From: Boswellia sacra
Lineage: Eukaryota; Streptophyta; Magnoliopsida; Sapindales; Burseraceae
NCBI GenBank assembly: GCA_013180625.2
Contig: SNVD02010124.1
Span: 372,001 to 436,000 of the forward strand
Reading direction: 5' to 3'
DNA length: 64,000 nucleotides
The notes under the pieces were generated by a model. The model was not told the origin of the DNA. It saw only the letters and a program-made list of their open reading frames with translations, and ran no database searches. Numbering within the stretch: the first letter of the stretch is position 1; every line of letters begins with the position of its first letter. Below are positions 10,281 through 22,199 of this stretch, piece after piece. Made by a program: the position numbers and the translations under genes.

Positions 10281-13019
10281 ATTGTAACACCATGCATGAC
10301 GATAGGAAGAACTTCTATATGTTCTTCAAAGACAATGCGAAGATTGTCTTAGCACCGATAAGACAACTAGACCGACCAGTAGACAACAAACAAACCTTTT
10401 TTTGGTGCCAAAACACACTAATGTCTCAACAGAAATTCCTGATCAGATCCAGCTATTATTATCTGAGTTCAAAGATGTGATACCTGAAGAATTGCCGGCA
10501 TGTTTACCCCCTCTGAGAAATATCCAACACCACATTGATCTTGTTCTAGGCGCGAGTTTGCTGAATCTACCGCATTACCACATGAAACCTAAGGAGTATG
10601 AGAATCTATAGATTCAAGCCAATGACCTTCTCTAGAAAGGTATGATTCAACAAAGCATGAGCCCTTGTGTAGTACCAGTGCTTCTAACTCCAAAGAAAGA
10701 TGGAAGTTGGAGAATATGTGTTAATAGCCGCACCGTCAATAAGATTATGATACGGTATCGATTCCCAATTGCTCATTTGGATGATATGCTTGATAGGTTG
10801 GGAGGATCGAAACTATTCTCCAAGATTGATTTGAGAAGCAGATACCACCAGATTCGTATCCGACCCGGAGATGAATGGAAGATAGCTTTTAAAACTCGCG
10901 AGGGACTATATGAATGGTTAGTCAAGCCATTTGGATTATCAAATGCTCCCAGCACTTTCATGAGATTGATGAATCAGGTATTTAGACCTTTCATTGGCAA
11001 GTTTATTGTCGTTTATTTCAATGACATTTTGATATATAGCTACAGTGAAGAAGAGCATCTACAACATTTGTCCGAGGTATTCAATGCACTCAGAGAAAAC
11101 AAGTTGTATGCCGACTTGAAGAAATGTAGCTTAATGACTGATTGTTTGGTATTTTGGGCTTTGTCATAAGTTCTGAGGAGATAAAAGTAGATCAAGAAAA
11201 AATAAGAGCTATCCAAGAATGGCCCATACCGAATACAATTACTGAGGTTCGAAGTTTTCATGGTTTAGAAACATTCTATCGGAGGTTTGTGAAAGAATAT
11301 TTCAGTTCTATCGCAGTCCGCTCTCACAGATTGCTTGAAACAGAAACAGCTTGTGGGGACTAAATAAACGGAAGGAGATTGTGATGCTTAAGGAGTTGGA
11401 ATTGGAGCTGTCTTATCTCAAGATATGAAGCAATAGCCTTCTTTAGTGAGAAGCTTAGTGAAGCCAGATAGAAGTGATCTACAAACGAACAAGAGTTGTA
11501 CGCAGTTGTTCGTACAATACAACAGTGGGAACCATATCTAGTACAAAAAGAATTCATCCTTAACACTGATAATCAAGCACTCAAATACCTCAACAGCTAT
11601 TCGAAATTGAATCAGATGCATGCTCGATGGATTGCCTATATTCAGAAGTTTACCTTTTCTCTCCAACATAAATCTGGCCATCTGAACAAGGTTGCTGATG
11701 CACTTAGTCGTCGAGTTCCGTTGCTGACTACTGCTCGAGGTGAGATTATTGGCTTTGACTACTTGAAAGATTTATATGCCGATGATTAGGATTTCAAGGA
11801 AGAATAGCAGAAGTGTATCAATGGTGCTTCAGTGAAGCATTAGACACACGACAGTTTTCTGTTCTTTGATAATGTTCTGTGTATTCCTCGAAGGTCTTTT
11901 AGAGAGCACATTATTCATGAGATACATGGAGGAGGACTAGGAGGACACACAGGACACGACAAGACCATCTCCCTAGTGGAAGCTCGATATATCTGGCCGC
12001 ATCTTAAGCATGATGTTGAGAAATTTGTCAAACGATGTTACACGTGCCAGACTGAAAAAGGTCAGATGCAAAACACTGGACTATATACACCGCTTAATAT
12101 TCCTGATGCCCCTTGGGAAGATTTATCTATGGACTTTATTTTGGGACTACCTCGATCTTACACAAAGCGGTGTGGATTCAATTCTTGTTCTTGTCGATTG
12201 ATTTTCTAAGATGGCCCACTTTATCCCCTGCAAGAAGACATCAGATGCTACTCATATTGCATAATTGTTCTTTTTTGAGATTGTCCGCTTACATGGGTTG
12301 CCAAAGACCATGGTTTCTGATTGTGATAGCAAATTCCTCAGTCATTTTTGGCGAACCTTGTGGAAGAGGCTTGACACTACCTTACAGTATAGCAGCACTG
12401 TCATCCTCGGACAGATGAAAAAACAGAAGTCACCAATCGAACATTGGGTAACATTCTTCGCAGCTTAATCAGGAAAAATCCAAGATAGTGGAACAGTATT
12501 TTACCACAGGCTAAATTTGCTTACAACAATGTCCTAAATCGCTCAACTGTTAAATCACCATTCGAGATCATTTATATCCGTCCACCATTGCATACTCTCG
12601 ACTTGGTTCCCTTACCGAAACTTCCAGGTATGAGTATCATTGCTGATCACATGATTGAAAGGGCTACCAACATCCATAGTGAAGTCAAGAGAAAGCTAGA
12701 AGAGTCTGACGCAAGGTACAAGAGTATTGCTGACAAGCATAGAAGGTTCAAATCATTTCAAGAAGGAGACCTTGTCATAGTTCATTTGCGAAAGGATCGA
12801 CTTCTAGTTGATGATTACAAGAAGCTGAATCAAAGAAAGATTGGTCCATTTCGTATTCTTCATAAGATTAATAACAATGCTTATTTATTGATCTTCCAGA
12901 CACCTATGCTATCTCGAAGACCTTTAATGTTCAAGATTTGCTCAATTACCAAGGACCAGAAGTGCTACCATGACAAACTCGAGGACGAGTTCTTTCGAAG
13001 AGGAGGAGAACTGATGTAG
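10281..13019 (+). pseudogene. Gypsy reverse transcriptase, RNase H and integrase, broken
   Basis: RT runs from about 10640 to 11170: [31 protein letters not shown] and [17 protein letters not shown] are standard gypsy motifs. The catalytic loop reads VVYFNDIL (about 11007-11030), so the first of the paired aspartates is asparagine. RNase H follows (CDA, stop, GVGIGAVLSQ near 11378; ELYAVV; NTDNQALKYL; ADALSRR ends about 11710). The integrase zinc finger and core are at about 11900-12160 ([32 protein letters not shown]). Part of the integrase core is disrupted between about 12200 and 12590. The C-terminal part (DLVIVHLRKDR, RKIGPFRILHKIN) is open from 12588 to 13019. No chromodomain was recognised. 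Confidence 0.88.
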
Positions 13020-13339
13020 CATGTCGGCCACTCCCCAAGCATGTCAACCCTCCCCAACACTTCGGCACATTTTATTTTTTTTTAAGTAACACTTTCGGCC
13101 ACTTTAGTCTTTTCAGTTTTCTTTATTTTATTTGTAACAATGATGTTTCCATTATAATGTTTTCTTTGCCTATATAAGGCATGAGTTTGTAATGAAAAAC
13201 CAACCAATTCCTAATTCAAATCAAAATTCAAGCTGTGTGCTTTGACTGCTTTCTTATTCTCCGTGTGAGAATTTGTTATCCACTTCTCAATTCTGAGAAC
13301 GCATAAATTAGAGCGACAACTAGCTAAACCGCTGCATCA
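13015..13339 (+). repeat. Gypsy 3' LTR
   Basis: It starts TGTAGCATGTCGG just after a purine-rich stretch (AAGAGGAGGAGAACTGA) and ends GCTGCATCA. It has a TATA-like CCTATATAAGG (about 13169). The 5' partner is not in the window, so the ends are placed by the TG..CA rule and by the point where laccase coding similarity begins on the other strand. The exact ends could shift by a few bases. Confidence 0.75.
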
Positions 13340-14393
13340 AAGCATACCAGGATTGAGTGCCCTGCATCTAACTGCAAGCCATCCACTCTTTGGAAGTTTG
13401 CAGTGTTCACATTAGGTGGATCAACCAAGTTTTAAGTTTTAGGATCCTCATCGAATTTGAAATTGCCACCACCAGCTCCAATCATGTAGAAGCCATGGCC
13501 ACGAAGATGCATTGGATGATCTTCCGAAGCGTTCATCACATTGGAAAATAGAAACATGATCTCGACTTCTTCACCATATTCCAGCAAGTTCACCTTGGTT
13601 CCCATCAGAGTCCCTGTATTGTTGAGAGGGGAAGTATCCAACATAAAATCTAAAACTCTGGTGGATTGTCTGGGAAATCTTCAGTGTAAAAGCCTGTCGT
13701 GTTCCTGTAATGAAGGTATGCAAGCAGTTGATTTCAGTCTCAATTTAAGAAGGGCCGGGTAACTTTCCTGCCATAGGTTGGCCTAAATATATTACCAAAA
13801 TAGAATTAAAAAAAAATGTGGAATATATATGTGCCTTAACCCGTAGCAGGCTTGAAGAACACTCATCCAAATGTTCAAAAAACTCAAATTGTTTAAGCTT
13901 GCAGAAAAAGAGGGAACAACATCATCCAAATGGTTGAAATTATGGTTGTGAGCTGCAACAACATACATCCTAGTAGTTATGTTGTTTGGGACATCGCGGA
14001 CTGTTAGGCTCCCCAATTTGTTCCCACTTTATTGCGGAATCACAGCCTTTATAAAGAGGAAGAGAGAAAGGAAATTGTGGGGATCCTGGAGCAGAGTAGT
14101 TGCCATTGTATTGGAGAATAATCACTGCAGATTTTTCTAGCAGCCACATAGTAGTGTCCAAGAGTCTGGTTTGCTGTAACCAAAACAGCCATGGTTTGTG
14201 CAGGTCCTATAATGACATAATGTGTCACGAATGGTTTCAGGTTGGCATCATCTTGTGAACCAACTGTGAGCCTGTGTCCACTGATTGCAAAGAACATTTC
14301 TCAATTCATTGCTGGGTTCACTATGCAAAGAAGATGGGTCTTCCCATAATCAACTGAGAAACGGTACGTGCCATCTGCATTGATAAATTTACA

Positions 14394-14424
<31 letters not shown>

Positions 14425-15229
14425 CACACACACACACAAAAAATAACATGAGATTGGTTAAGACACTATTGTTGAAAATGCTAAGCACAGTCTTACTTTT
14501 CCATGCAACATCCGTTTTGGGCTCGCAATATATCGTTCTGAAGCTTTCAAATGCTTTACACAATAAGTTACTTCTTATATCGTAGAAGGCCTCCACAAGC
14601 CTCTCACGCACGCTAAAAGTTGCCGAACTACGTATTTTAATTTTTTTTCAGTCGTTTTATTTCATAATATGGAAATCTCAATATTTTCTTGTTTCAGTCC
14701 TTTTTTTTATTTGAAAACGCTTATATGCCTTCCAATTCATTTTTGAATTGCTTTTTTTGAATTGGTTTGTGTACAAATTAGGATTTTCAGTGTATAAAAG
14801 GTGTGCTTTACTCTAGTATTGTCATTCTCCAATATTATTATCAAACAACGAACTTTGTTCAACTCTTATATTTTAGTTTCCGCATCAAAGATGGTCTTCA
14901 ATATAGGATTGCATGAGTAAATTTTATCAACAGGAAATCAGTATTCTGGTTTTATAGATTATTAAGAGATTGCCTCCAAGATTAAAAAATTAGTTCGTAT
15001 TTCAGGAACATTTACACTAGATAAGCTTCTTACAGTAATTTACTAATATGTTCTGTTTGTCAAATATTCGTGTAAATCACATAGTTCCATAATTGTATGT
15101 ACCTTTAGAGCATGCGCAGAAATCTCCAGGTTGACCATTGATTGTGTAAGCATCTAATGTGGGTAAATTTTGCCCACTTTTAAGGGCCTCTTCAACGACA
15201 AGGTTCACATCGTAGGTGAACCAAGACCC
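13340..15229 (-). pseudogene. Laccase (multicopper oxidase) pseudogene, 3' end lost to gypsy insertion
   Basis: Minus-strand exons resemble a plant laccase, a secreted copper enzyme that oxidises phenolics. One exon (about 15105-15229) reads LPTLDAYTINGQPGDFCACSK with consensus splice ends. A long exon starts at 14374 after CAATGCAG and reads through AISGHRLTVGS, VTANQTLGHYYVAA and LQYNGNYSAPG. It continues to FSASLNNLSF..SVLQACYG near 13850. The last exon gives FYTEDFPDNPPEF, then EDHPMHLRGHGFYMIGAG and GWLAVR.RALNPGM, and stops at the gypsy LTR. Defects: a stop in PAMN*EMFF (about 14300), a frameshift after YYVAA (about 14140), a stop or shift near 13648, and HLRG where laccases have the copper-binding HLHG. 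The N-terminal exons and the final HCH copper motif are missing. A (GA)n(CA)n run lies at 14405-14437 in an intron. Confidence 0.85.
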
Positions 15230-16206
15230 TGCAAGAGTATGAAATTAGATGAAAAATTAAATTTTTTATTTTAAAATTTATAAAATCTGGGTCAAACCAT
15301 GAACTAATCTTGTAAAAATAGTAAAATAGTGAGTTGACAGGAAGAGTGAGATTGGCTTGGATTTATATAACATGCAAATGTGAATTTAACTGAAACCTGA
15401 GTGTTACATTTGTTGATAAGAATGTTATGATAATAAGTTTTAAATTGTTTGTAAAAATTATCTAAAAACTATTAATTTAACAAACATTTCTTTATTAAAT
15501 GTTATGTATGTTTTATCAATATTTACATGTAACAAGAAAAATTAAAATCAAACTATTTAAGAAAATAAAGAAATTATTTTCCATAAGACTCGCATGCCTT
15601 AGTTTTATGAATTCCATAAGTAGTTTTTAAATTTAAGGACCATCTAAGTACCCAAATTACATAATTTTTCAAGTAAAATCTTTTACTTGATGATCAAGAG
15701 AATATAAATTTGGATGGGTAGCCAAAAATGAAAATATATGAATCCTAATTGTATCAAATATATTTTAGTTTTAAATTAAGATGTCTATAGTTATCTTTTG
15801 CGTTGGTATGTTTTTATATCATTGATTGATGACATATGATCATACTACATTTATCTATTATGCAACTATAATAATCGACTGATATAATTATTTATCTTCA
15901 TTTTAACTTACTAAATTTGTAATATTTTAATTATATGAACATTTTTGTCCTCTAGTAGTTAACTTGTCGAATAATATTTTAAGACCAAACTTAATGCATA
16001 AGCTATCATATATGATTTATACTTTTGAATACAAAATGATGGGACATAAAATTGAAGACATGAAAACTATTCTTTAGATAACCCACAACAAACTAAGAAA
16101 AAAATAAAAAATAAAATAACTTTTGACAGAACAAACTCAAAAAATATGATATATAAAACGCAAATGGTGTAGAAGTAACTCAAGGATGTTAATGGGTATA
16201 TGGCAG
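15230..16206. other. AT-rich intergenic stretch
   Basis: Neither the missing laccase N-terminal exons nor another gene could be recognised. This is the 3' flank of PARG (minus strand), so its 3' UTR and polyadenylation signals probably lie just below 16207. Confidence 0.5.
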
Positions 16207-19146
16207 TTAAGAGGTCTTGGAATCATGGGAAGTTGAGGATGGAAGGAGCCAAGCAAAGAAGCCAAGTTTGGTTTCTCCCTTCAATCTTTTTGATGAGTAT
16301 TCAACCATCATATTCCAAAGGTCTCCAACTGTCCATTCATGTGACAGAATCCACTGAGTCACCTGCATATCAGTGCCAAACCAAATGATGTTTTTGTGCT
16401 GTACTATATATGTGATGGTGTCTAAAACAAAACCACTTTAATTTACTCAGCATCAAAAATTTTATAAACATTGACTCGGTAGACTTTTTTGAGATTCATT
16501 TTGATAATAGATGATTTTTTATAGTAGCAAAAATAAGTACCTGACCCAAGTTCTGTAATGCCTCGATACCAAACGTGTAGTATGAAATGAAAGGTCTTAA
16601 TGCCTGAAGAAAACAGACAGCTTATTTCAGATTTTTTTTAAAAAATCAATGCCAAACAGAAACAGGAAATTGTCTAGAAGAGATGTATTTTCTCAATTAT
16701 TTCTTGCTTCAAACTTTCCCAAATTCAAGTTTCGTCCGACAGCCCTTCCACCCAGAAAAGATATCTATTGTGTATTTCTGCAGGACATATTTATGCAAAT
16801 TTACTTCGCAGAAGTGCCATTTATGGCATTCTCATAAAAAAATAGTCACCTGAGAAGCAGCTAGCCACTGAATTATAGTCTTTAGTTCAGGATCTCCCCC
16901 AAAAGCACCACATCCCCAGTTCCCAGTCACAATCCCTACACAATCTTCATGGTTCAGAAACTGACTAATCTTCTTATTATTAGAATTTTTGGGCATTATC
17001 TTTAGAGATGTTTCTTCATTTGTTTCAACAGCAGTTGAGGGAGCTTCATGTAACTATCAGAAACACATAAAGAAAACAAATTAAAAAAATTAATAGTCAA
17101 TTTAGCATACAGAAGCAAGTTCAATGGATTCTAAATTTAAGAAACTTCAAACAATGTTGCACAGAATATAAAAGATAGACCAACGTGCCTGTCAACATCT
17201 TTTGACAAGTTGATATATCATTTAAAATTAAGAAAGAAAATCACTTGGACAACATAATTAAGATAAAGAACTCGCACCGAAAAATCATTCCTTGATATGT
17301 TATCTTTCCCATCTGGATGTAGCTGAGCTTCTTGAGGTCCCTTTTTGTGAAAAAGTCTCTCATATTGATAATATTTAGATTGATCAATAAACCCACAAAA
17401 TGCCTTATTTGTCTCCCTATCACAATAAACAAGTTGAACTATCAACATCTTTGACAAAACAAGGAGAGAAAAGAGAGAGAGAGGAATATATCTACCCAGT
17501 TCATAGAATGAGATGGCTTAAACACTCACCAATATAAAATAAGATGCCAACCTACTACTTTCGAGGTTTCTCTAAATAATCCAAGGACCAACAATGCTTT
17601 ATTCTAATTTAACTTTCACCACATACCCTATTATTCCATTAGCTGATCTTTGTAAAACTATCCCATATTTATAAATCCATTATAGGACAAGGTCACAAGA
17701 TCTACTGACATCATCATTTTTCATGCTAAGAAACTTATACAAATATCTGAACATCTATTTGAAGTTTATTCCACAGTACATACATATTCAAATGCTGAAT
17801 TTTGGTCACCATCACTGAACAGCAGCACCTCAACTTCAGGAACCAGCTCCCCTAATTAGTATCACTCAAAATATAAAGATTGGACTAGTCACTTCTGTTC
17901 CTTTATATGAACCCCAAAACAGTAGTATACTTACCAACGCCACCAGAAATAGAAAGTTCCTGGCCAAACATCTAAAACATGCTAATCAAAAATTACTTAA
18001 CCAACCAGATTTGCACACTTCAAACCAAAAACCTTCATAATCCCTTAGTAGAAAACAAAATCTATAACAACCCGAAGCTTCCAACTTCACTTGCAAAACT
18101 GAATGTCTTTTATGTGATACGCCTCAATTAGTACATTCAGGGGAAAATAGGTCATGAAGAACCTAATACTTTACAGCAATCGTCAGACCTTTACAAATTG
18201 TTATGCCCGTTGGACCAACATTATATGATGAGAAAGTGCATCTTCAGAAACTTGACAAACAATTGTCATAGAGTCTCATAAATTAAACAAAAAGTCTCAT
18301 GTCTAATGCTTCTAGCATAGGACAAAATTGTATGAATCAATATCCAAATTAATAATTGTTCCTTTGAAAGATGAACATGCATGCAGTGTTTTGTGCACAC
18401 CACCACTTAACAAATCAATAACATTTGGTGAATATTCTGACAGATTAGAAGTTCGTAATAACACAATTCATTTACTTTTTTTTTTCTTTTTCTTTTTCTT
18501 TTTTTTTTTTTTTTTTTGCCTGACTAAAACCAAAATCTACATACCGAAGGAGGTATTTCGGTTCATATTGTTTCATTCCAGGCCCGCATAATGCATCTAT
18601 AGCAATGATCCTGGTTTTACGTCTTCCAAAAATATCAACATCCCTTTTGTCCACATGATCACCAGAAAAACGAAATGATGAGGCATACCTACAACACTTA
18701 AACATGATATGATGATCAGAAATTAACTGCAACACAAGTCAACAAAAAATTCTACATTCAAACGTTTGATATGTAAGCTTTTATGGATATAAAAGAAAGT
18801 TTCATCACTTTAAATTGACAATGAAAGGATAGAATCTCATTCACAGGGGTCAGAGATGGTAGACCTACCCCAAATGATAAACCACAGCATTAAAGTTGGC
18901 ACACCCAATTTTTGAAGGCATGCTTATAGCATCTCAAAATAAAATCTTCATATTTAGATTCTATCACATTTATTTCTGGATAATTCCTAACGAAGACATG
19001 CAACAGTATAAAGGATTTCTGAAATACTTAGGTTTTACTTTTTATTTTTAATACTCATAACATTTTTCAGAAGAATCCACATAAAAATAAATAAATTATA
19101 AGGACAAAGCACCTCTTCAATTTGAAAGAAGCCTTTCTTTTTCTGT

Positions 19147-19182
<36 letters not shown>

Positions 19183-22088
19183 TTTTCTTTTTTTTTTTTT
19201 TTTTTTTGAACTGAAGAAAAGTTTTGCTTTAAAGTTATACACAGAGCTACAACCACGAATGGGAAAAGTTTATAGTCCTAAAACTTCACCGGAGGAACTG
19301 TTTCCTAAGAAGTGCCAAAACTGTCATTTTTACAACAATTATTTTAATACATATATATATATCAGCGTATCCAGACAACAGAGATCTTACTTAAATTCAT
19401 AAAGTGAGATACATAATGAAGAAACATAGAAAGTTGATATAGAAACCCATTACGGATTTGTATCCCCATTGAGTAGAGTCTTGTGATTACTAATTCACCA
19501 AGACTTACCCATTATAATTTGAGAATCTTTCCGCGCCAACAATTTCTATGGCTTCATTCTCTGCCATTGAAGGCAAGAAAAGCATCCCAGCAATTAGTTC
19601 TGGATTGATCATGAAACGGATCTCTTCCTACATAAGAACAATGACAAGAAAAATATTAAGAAACCGCACTCTATAATTGAGTAAGGTACAAAGCAGATAA
19701 TTGCCCATGTGACATGTGAAAAGGTAAATATTGCATTATAACACTTTAAAAAATAAGGCATACATGTAGAAGGAACTTATTTTTTGGAACAATAAGTTAA
19801 AACACAGCTGATGAAAAATGGAGCATGAAGGATCATTATGTATTTTTAGCCAAGACTTTTACCTGTACACAGCCCCTATGAAGAGCACCACCTCCAAGAT
19901 ACTTGTTTGCAAAATCCACTTGAAGAGCATCATTTAATTGATCTTCTATCAAGCCTATACTGTGAACCTGCAAAATGTAGATTTGTTTTGTCAAAAACCA
20001 AAAAGAGTGACATTTAACAAACCAAATTCCCCATCAACAATAGATAAACTTAAGTTTAAAATGAAGCACCTCAAAAGGGCACAGGGTTATGATGGATTTG
20101 CTCCAGATATCAGCTTCAGGATAAGCGATAGATAAAGAATGATGGTCTAAAGGAAGGACCTTCCGCTCAAACGAGACAAAGCCAACAGGCACACATGAGC
20201 ATATCCTTTCAAAATAGTGTAAAATGCACTTTAATTTATTTTCCTGGCTTTCACTATAGCTTTCATATAGACTCCTGAAAGATATACAAGTTTGACATAA
20301 TTCATATAGTACCTTCAGGAAAAAAATTTAATATGAAAGAAAAGTCAAAGATAGACATAGATAAGAGTGTCTGAAACAAAATAAACCAAATTGAAGAAAA
20401 ACGTTAATTGATTTCATGGGATAAAACCCTAACCCATGAAAATCAAATCAACCATAAAGAAAACATTGACAATTTTCACACCAACCTGTTATGTCGAAAA
20501 TTAGCATTGGTTCTCTATGAGACTTTAAAAGAAGAATGTGAGCATTTGTTTTCCTCATTTTTTGTTTAATACAACATCTAATAATCATATAAACCAAATC
20601 ATATCAAATTTGAGTGCTTGTTGCAAGATCTTCATCCATTACACCATGCAAAGATCCATAAGAAGAAATGTGAAACACATTGCAATATCCATATTTCACC
20701 ATAATATCTCTAATCAAATGCATAATATAGTTTGAAAGACCCACTAAAAATGAAAGGAAAAAGAGCATAAGGTTACATACGCAAACAATCCGTCAAAATT
20801 GATGGACGGAAGATGGTTTGCACCTCTATTAGCAACAGGGAACAAAGAAAAGAAAGAGCACGCAAGAAGAGCACCAATCAATTCCTGGAAAGCAACATAT
20901 ACACCATCAACAATTGTATTCATTTCTAAAAACAAAATGAAAGAAAATAAATGTGAGAGAGATAGAGAGAACAACAATAAGTAAGGAGCCCATTAAAAAT
21001 CCCAAGCAACTAACACTTTAAACGAGATGAGACATTATTGGATCATTCTTTAATAATTTAGTACCAGATATATCAAGTCTGTTATGTTTATGCAACAAAG
21101 TTATAAATAGTTATAAAGCTTCTTTAAGTAGACCCGAACAATCCATGAATTTTTGCTTTGGCACGGCACAGGATTCTATCGCATAACAATTGATAAACCA
21201 CATAAACAGACACCTGGCTGAGGAACACCATGCCTGCTTCTTGTTTGCCCAATACGCGGAGACCCATTCTGAAGCCATGTTTCCCAAGAAGATCATCTAC
21301 ATGTTGATAGTGACTCTCCAATAGGGCAGGAAACTTCAATAGAAAATTTGCTAATGCTGGAACCACCTCTCCAAACCACTTTGCTGATTCTGCCCGAGGC
21401 ATCAGCTGCAAGATAAATCCTCCTTGTTCAGCTTCAGATATAATGAATTCTAAATGTAAATAGCCATGAGTTGATTAGTCCTCTTATCTTTTATCCTCAT
21501 ACAAATCATCTGAAAAAGACTACTATTTCTACAAACCCTGATTTGCATCCCAATTTTGTGGCACAAATACAAAGATTAAACCTATGAAACCTTCCTCTAA
21601 TCTTCCCTAATAATATGTGGCTTTGCATGATTGAGAAATTAATCAAAAGCCTTCCATGTACGAAAAGATAATTTCCATTCCCTTGAAAAGTTTCAAAATT
21701 GACTAACAAACTCTCCTCTCACTCTATAATCAACTCTGAACATACCAATCAACCCAAAACTTACAAAACTCAGCTTCACATTCAAACAGAACCTTCAAAA
21801 ACAAAACAGAACTCACAACCCAGTTGAGAGAGAATTACTTACGTCATCAAAGAACAGCGCATAGCCGTTGGCAGCCAAAGGGGCGAGAGGTTCAAACAGG
21901 GAAAGCGAGCTTCTGATATCGGAAATGGCAACGGACAAAACTTCTCCAGAGTTGACCCTGCTGTGTTCAGGTCCTTTCGCCATTGATTTCAGTGCTTCCA
22001 CTACTTTTGGCGGCCAAAACAGAGTTGAGGATCGAAGTAACAACGGCAAGTAGGGTAGTATTGACTTCAAGTCTTCCCCGTTCTCCAT
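16207..22088 (-). CDS. PARG: Poly(ADP-ribose) glycohydrolase, 11 exons, intact
   Basis: PARG cleaves poly(ADP-ribose) chains, reversing PARP signalling in DNA repair and stress; the plant enzymes are mainly nuclear (family knowledge). Exons read on the minus strand, all with GT-AG ends: 22088-21843, 21405-21214, 20884-20781, 20274-20070, 19967-19863, 19627-19509, 18688-18545, 17416-17278, 17053-16850, 16603-16541 and 16362-16207. They total 1677 bases, 558 codons plus TAA, with every phase consistent; plant PARG1 is close to 550 residues. The start [16 protein letters not shown] matches the family N-terminus, so it is preferred over an upstream in-frame ATG at 22145. The signature is [13 protein letters not shown] (residues 274-286), with catalytic glutamates 285 and 286. 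[11 protein letters not shown] (324-334) and [16 protein letters not shown] (461-476) are also conserved. Residues 375-455 (exon 8 and start of exon 9) are the variable linker. Confidence 0.95.
18476..18517. repeat. T-rich tract in PARG intron 7
   Basis: The plus strand is nearly pure T with a few C, so the transcribed sense strand is A-rich. It lies about 30 bases beyond the donor side of exon 7 (18545). Exon 7 keeps a normal donor, so splicing need not be affected. Confidence 0.8.
19148..19207. repeat. (CT)n followed by T-tract in PARG intron 6
   Basis: About sixteen CT units (19148-19179) are followed by a C/T stretch and a pure T run (19188-19207). A simple-sequence repeat that is probably length-polymorphic. 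Confidence 0.85.
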
Positions 22089-22199
22089 TTTCTTCCCCTC
22101 TGTTCGTTTGGGAAGGAACGGGCAATGGCTGGTTATGTTTCCCATTGTGTTATTGGCGGGTTATGATATTTATTTATATCATTATATTAGAAGAACATG

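Larger units (their letters stand above)
4596..13339 (+). mobile_element. Ty3/gypsy LTR retrotransposon, decayed, split by a copia element
   Basis: Gag and protease (4596-5673) and reverse transcriptase, RNase H and integrase (10281-13019) are collinear halves of one gypsy polyprotein, followed by an LTR (about 13015-13339). The join is clear: the protease region breaks off at 5673 and continues at 10281 once the copia element is removed. The 5' end is not in the window. At 4596 gag begins mid-domain next to a hAT terminus, so the 5' LTR may lie to the left of that hAT. Many stops and frameshifts show it is old. Confidence 0.85.

Noticed and set aside
17218..17457. Separate 79-codon gene on the minus strand
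   Set aside because: It is PARG exon 8 (17278-17416) read through both splice sites.
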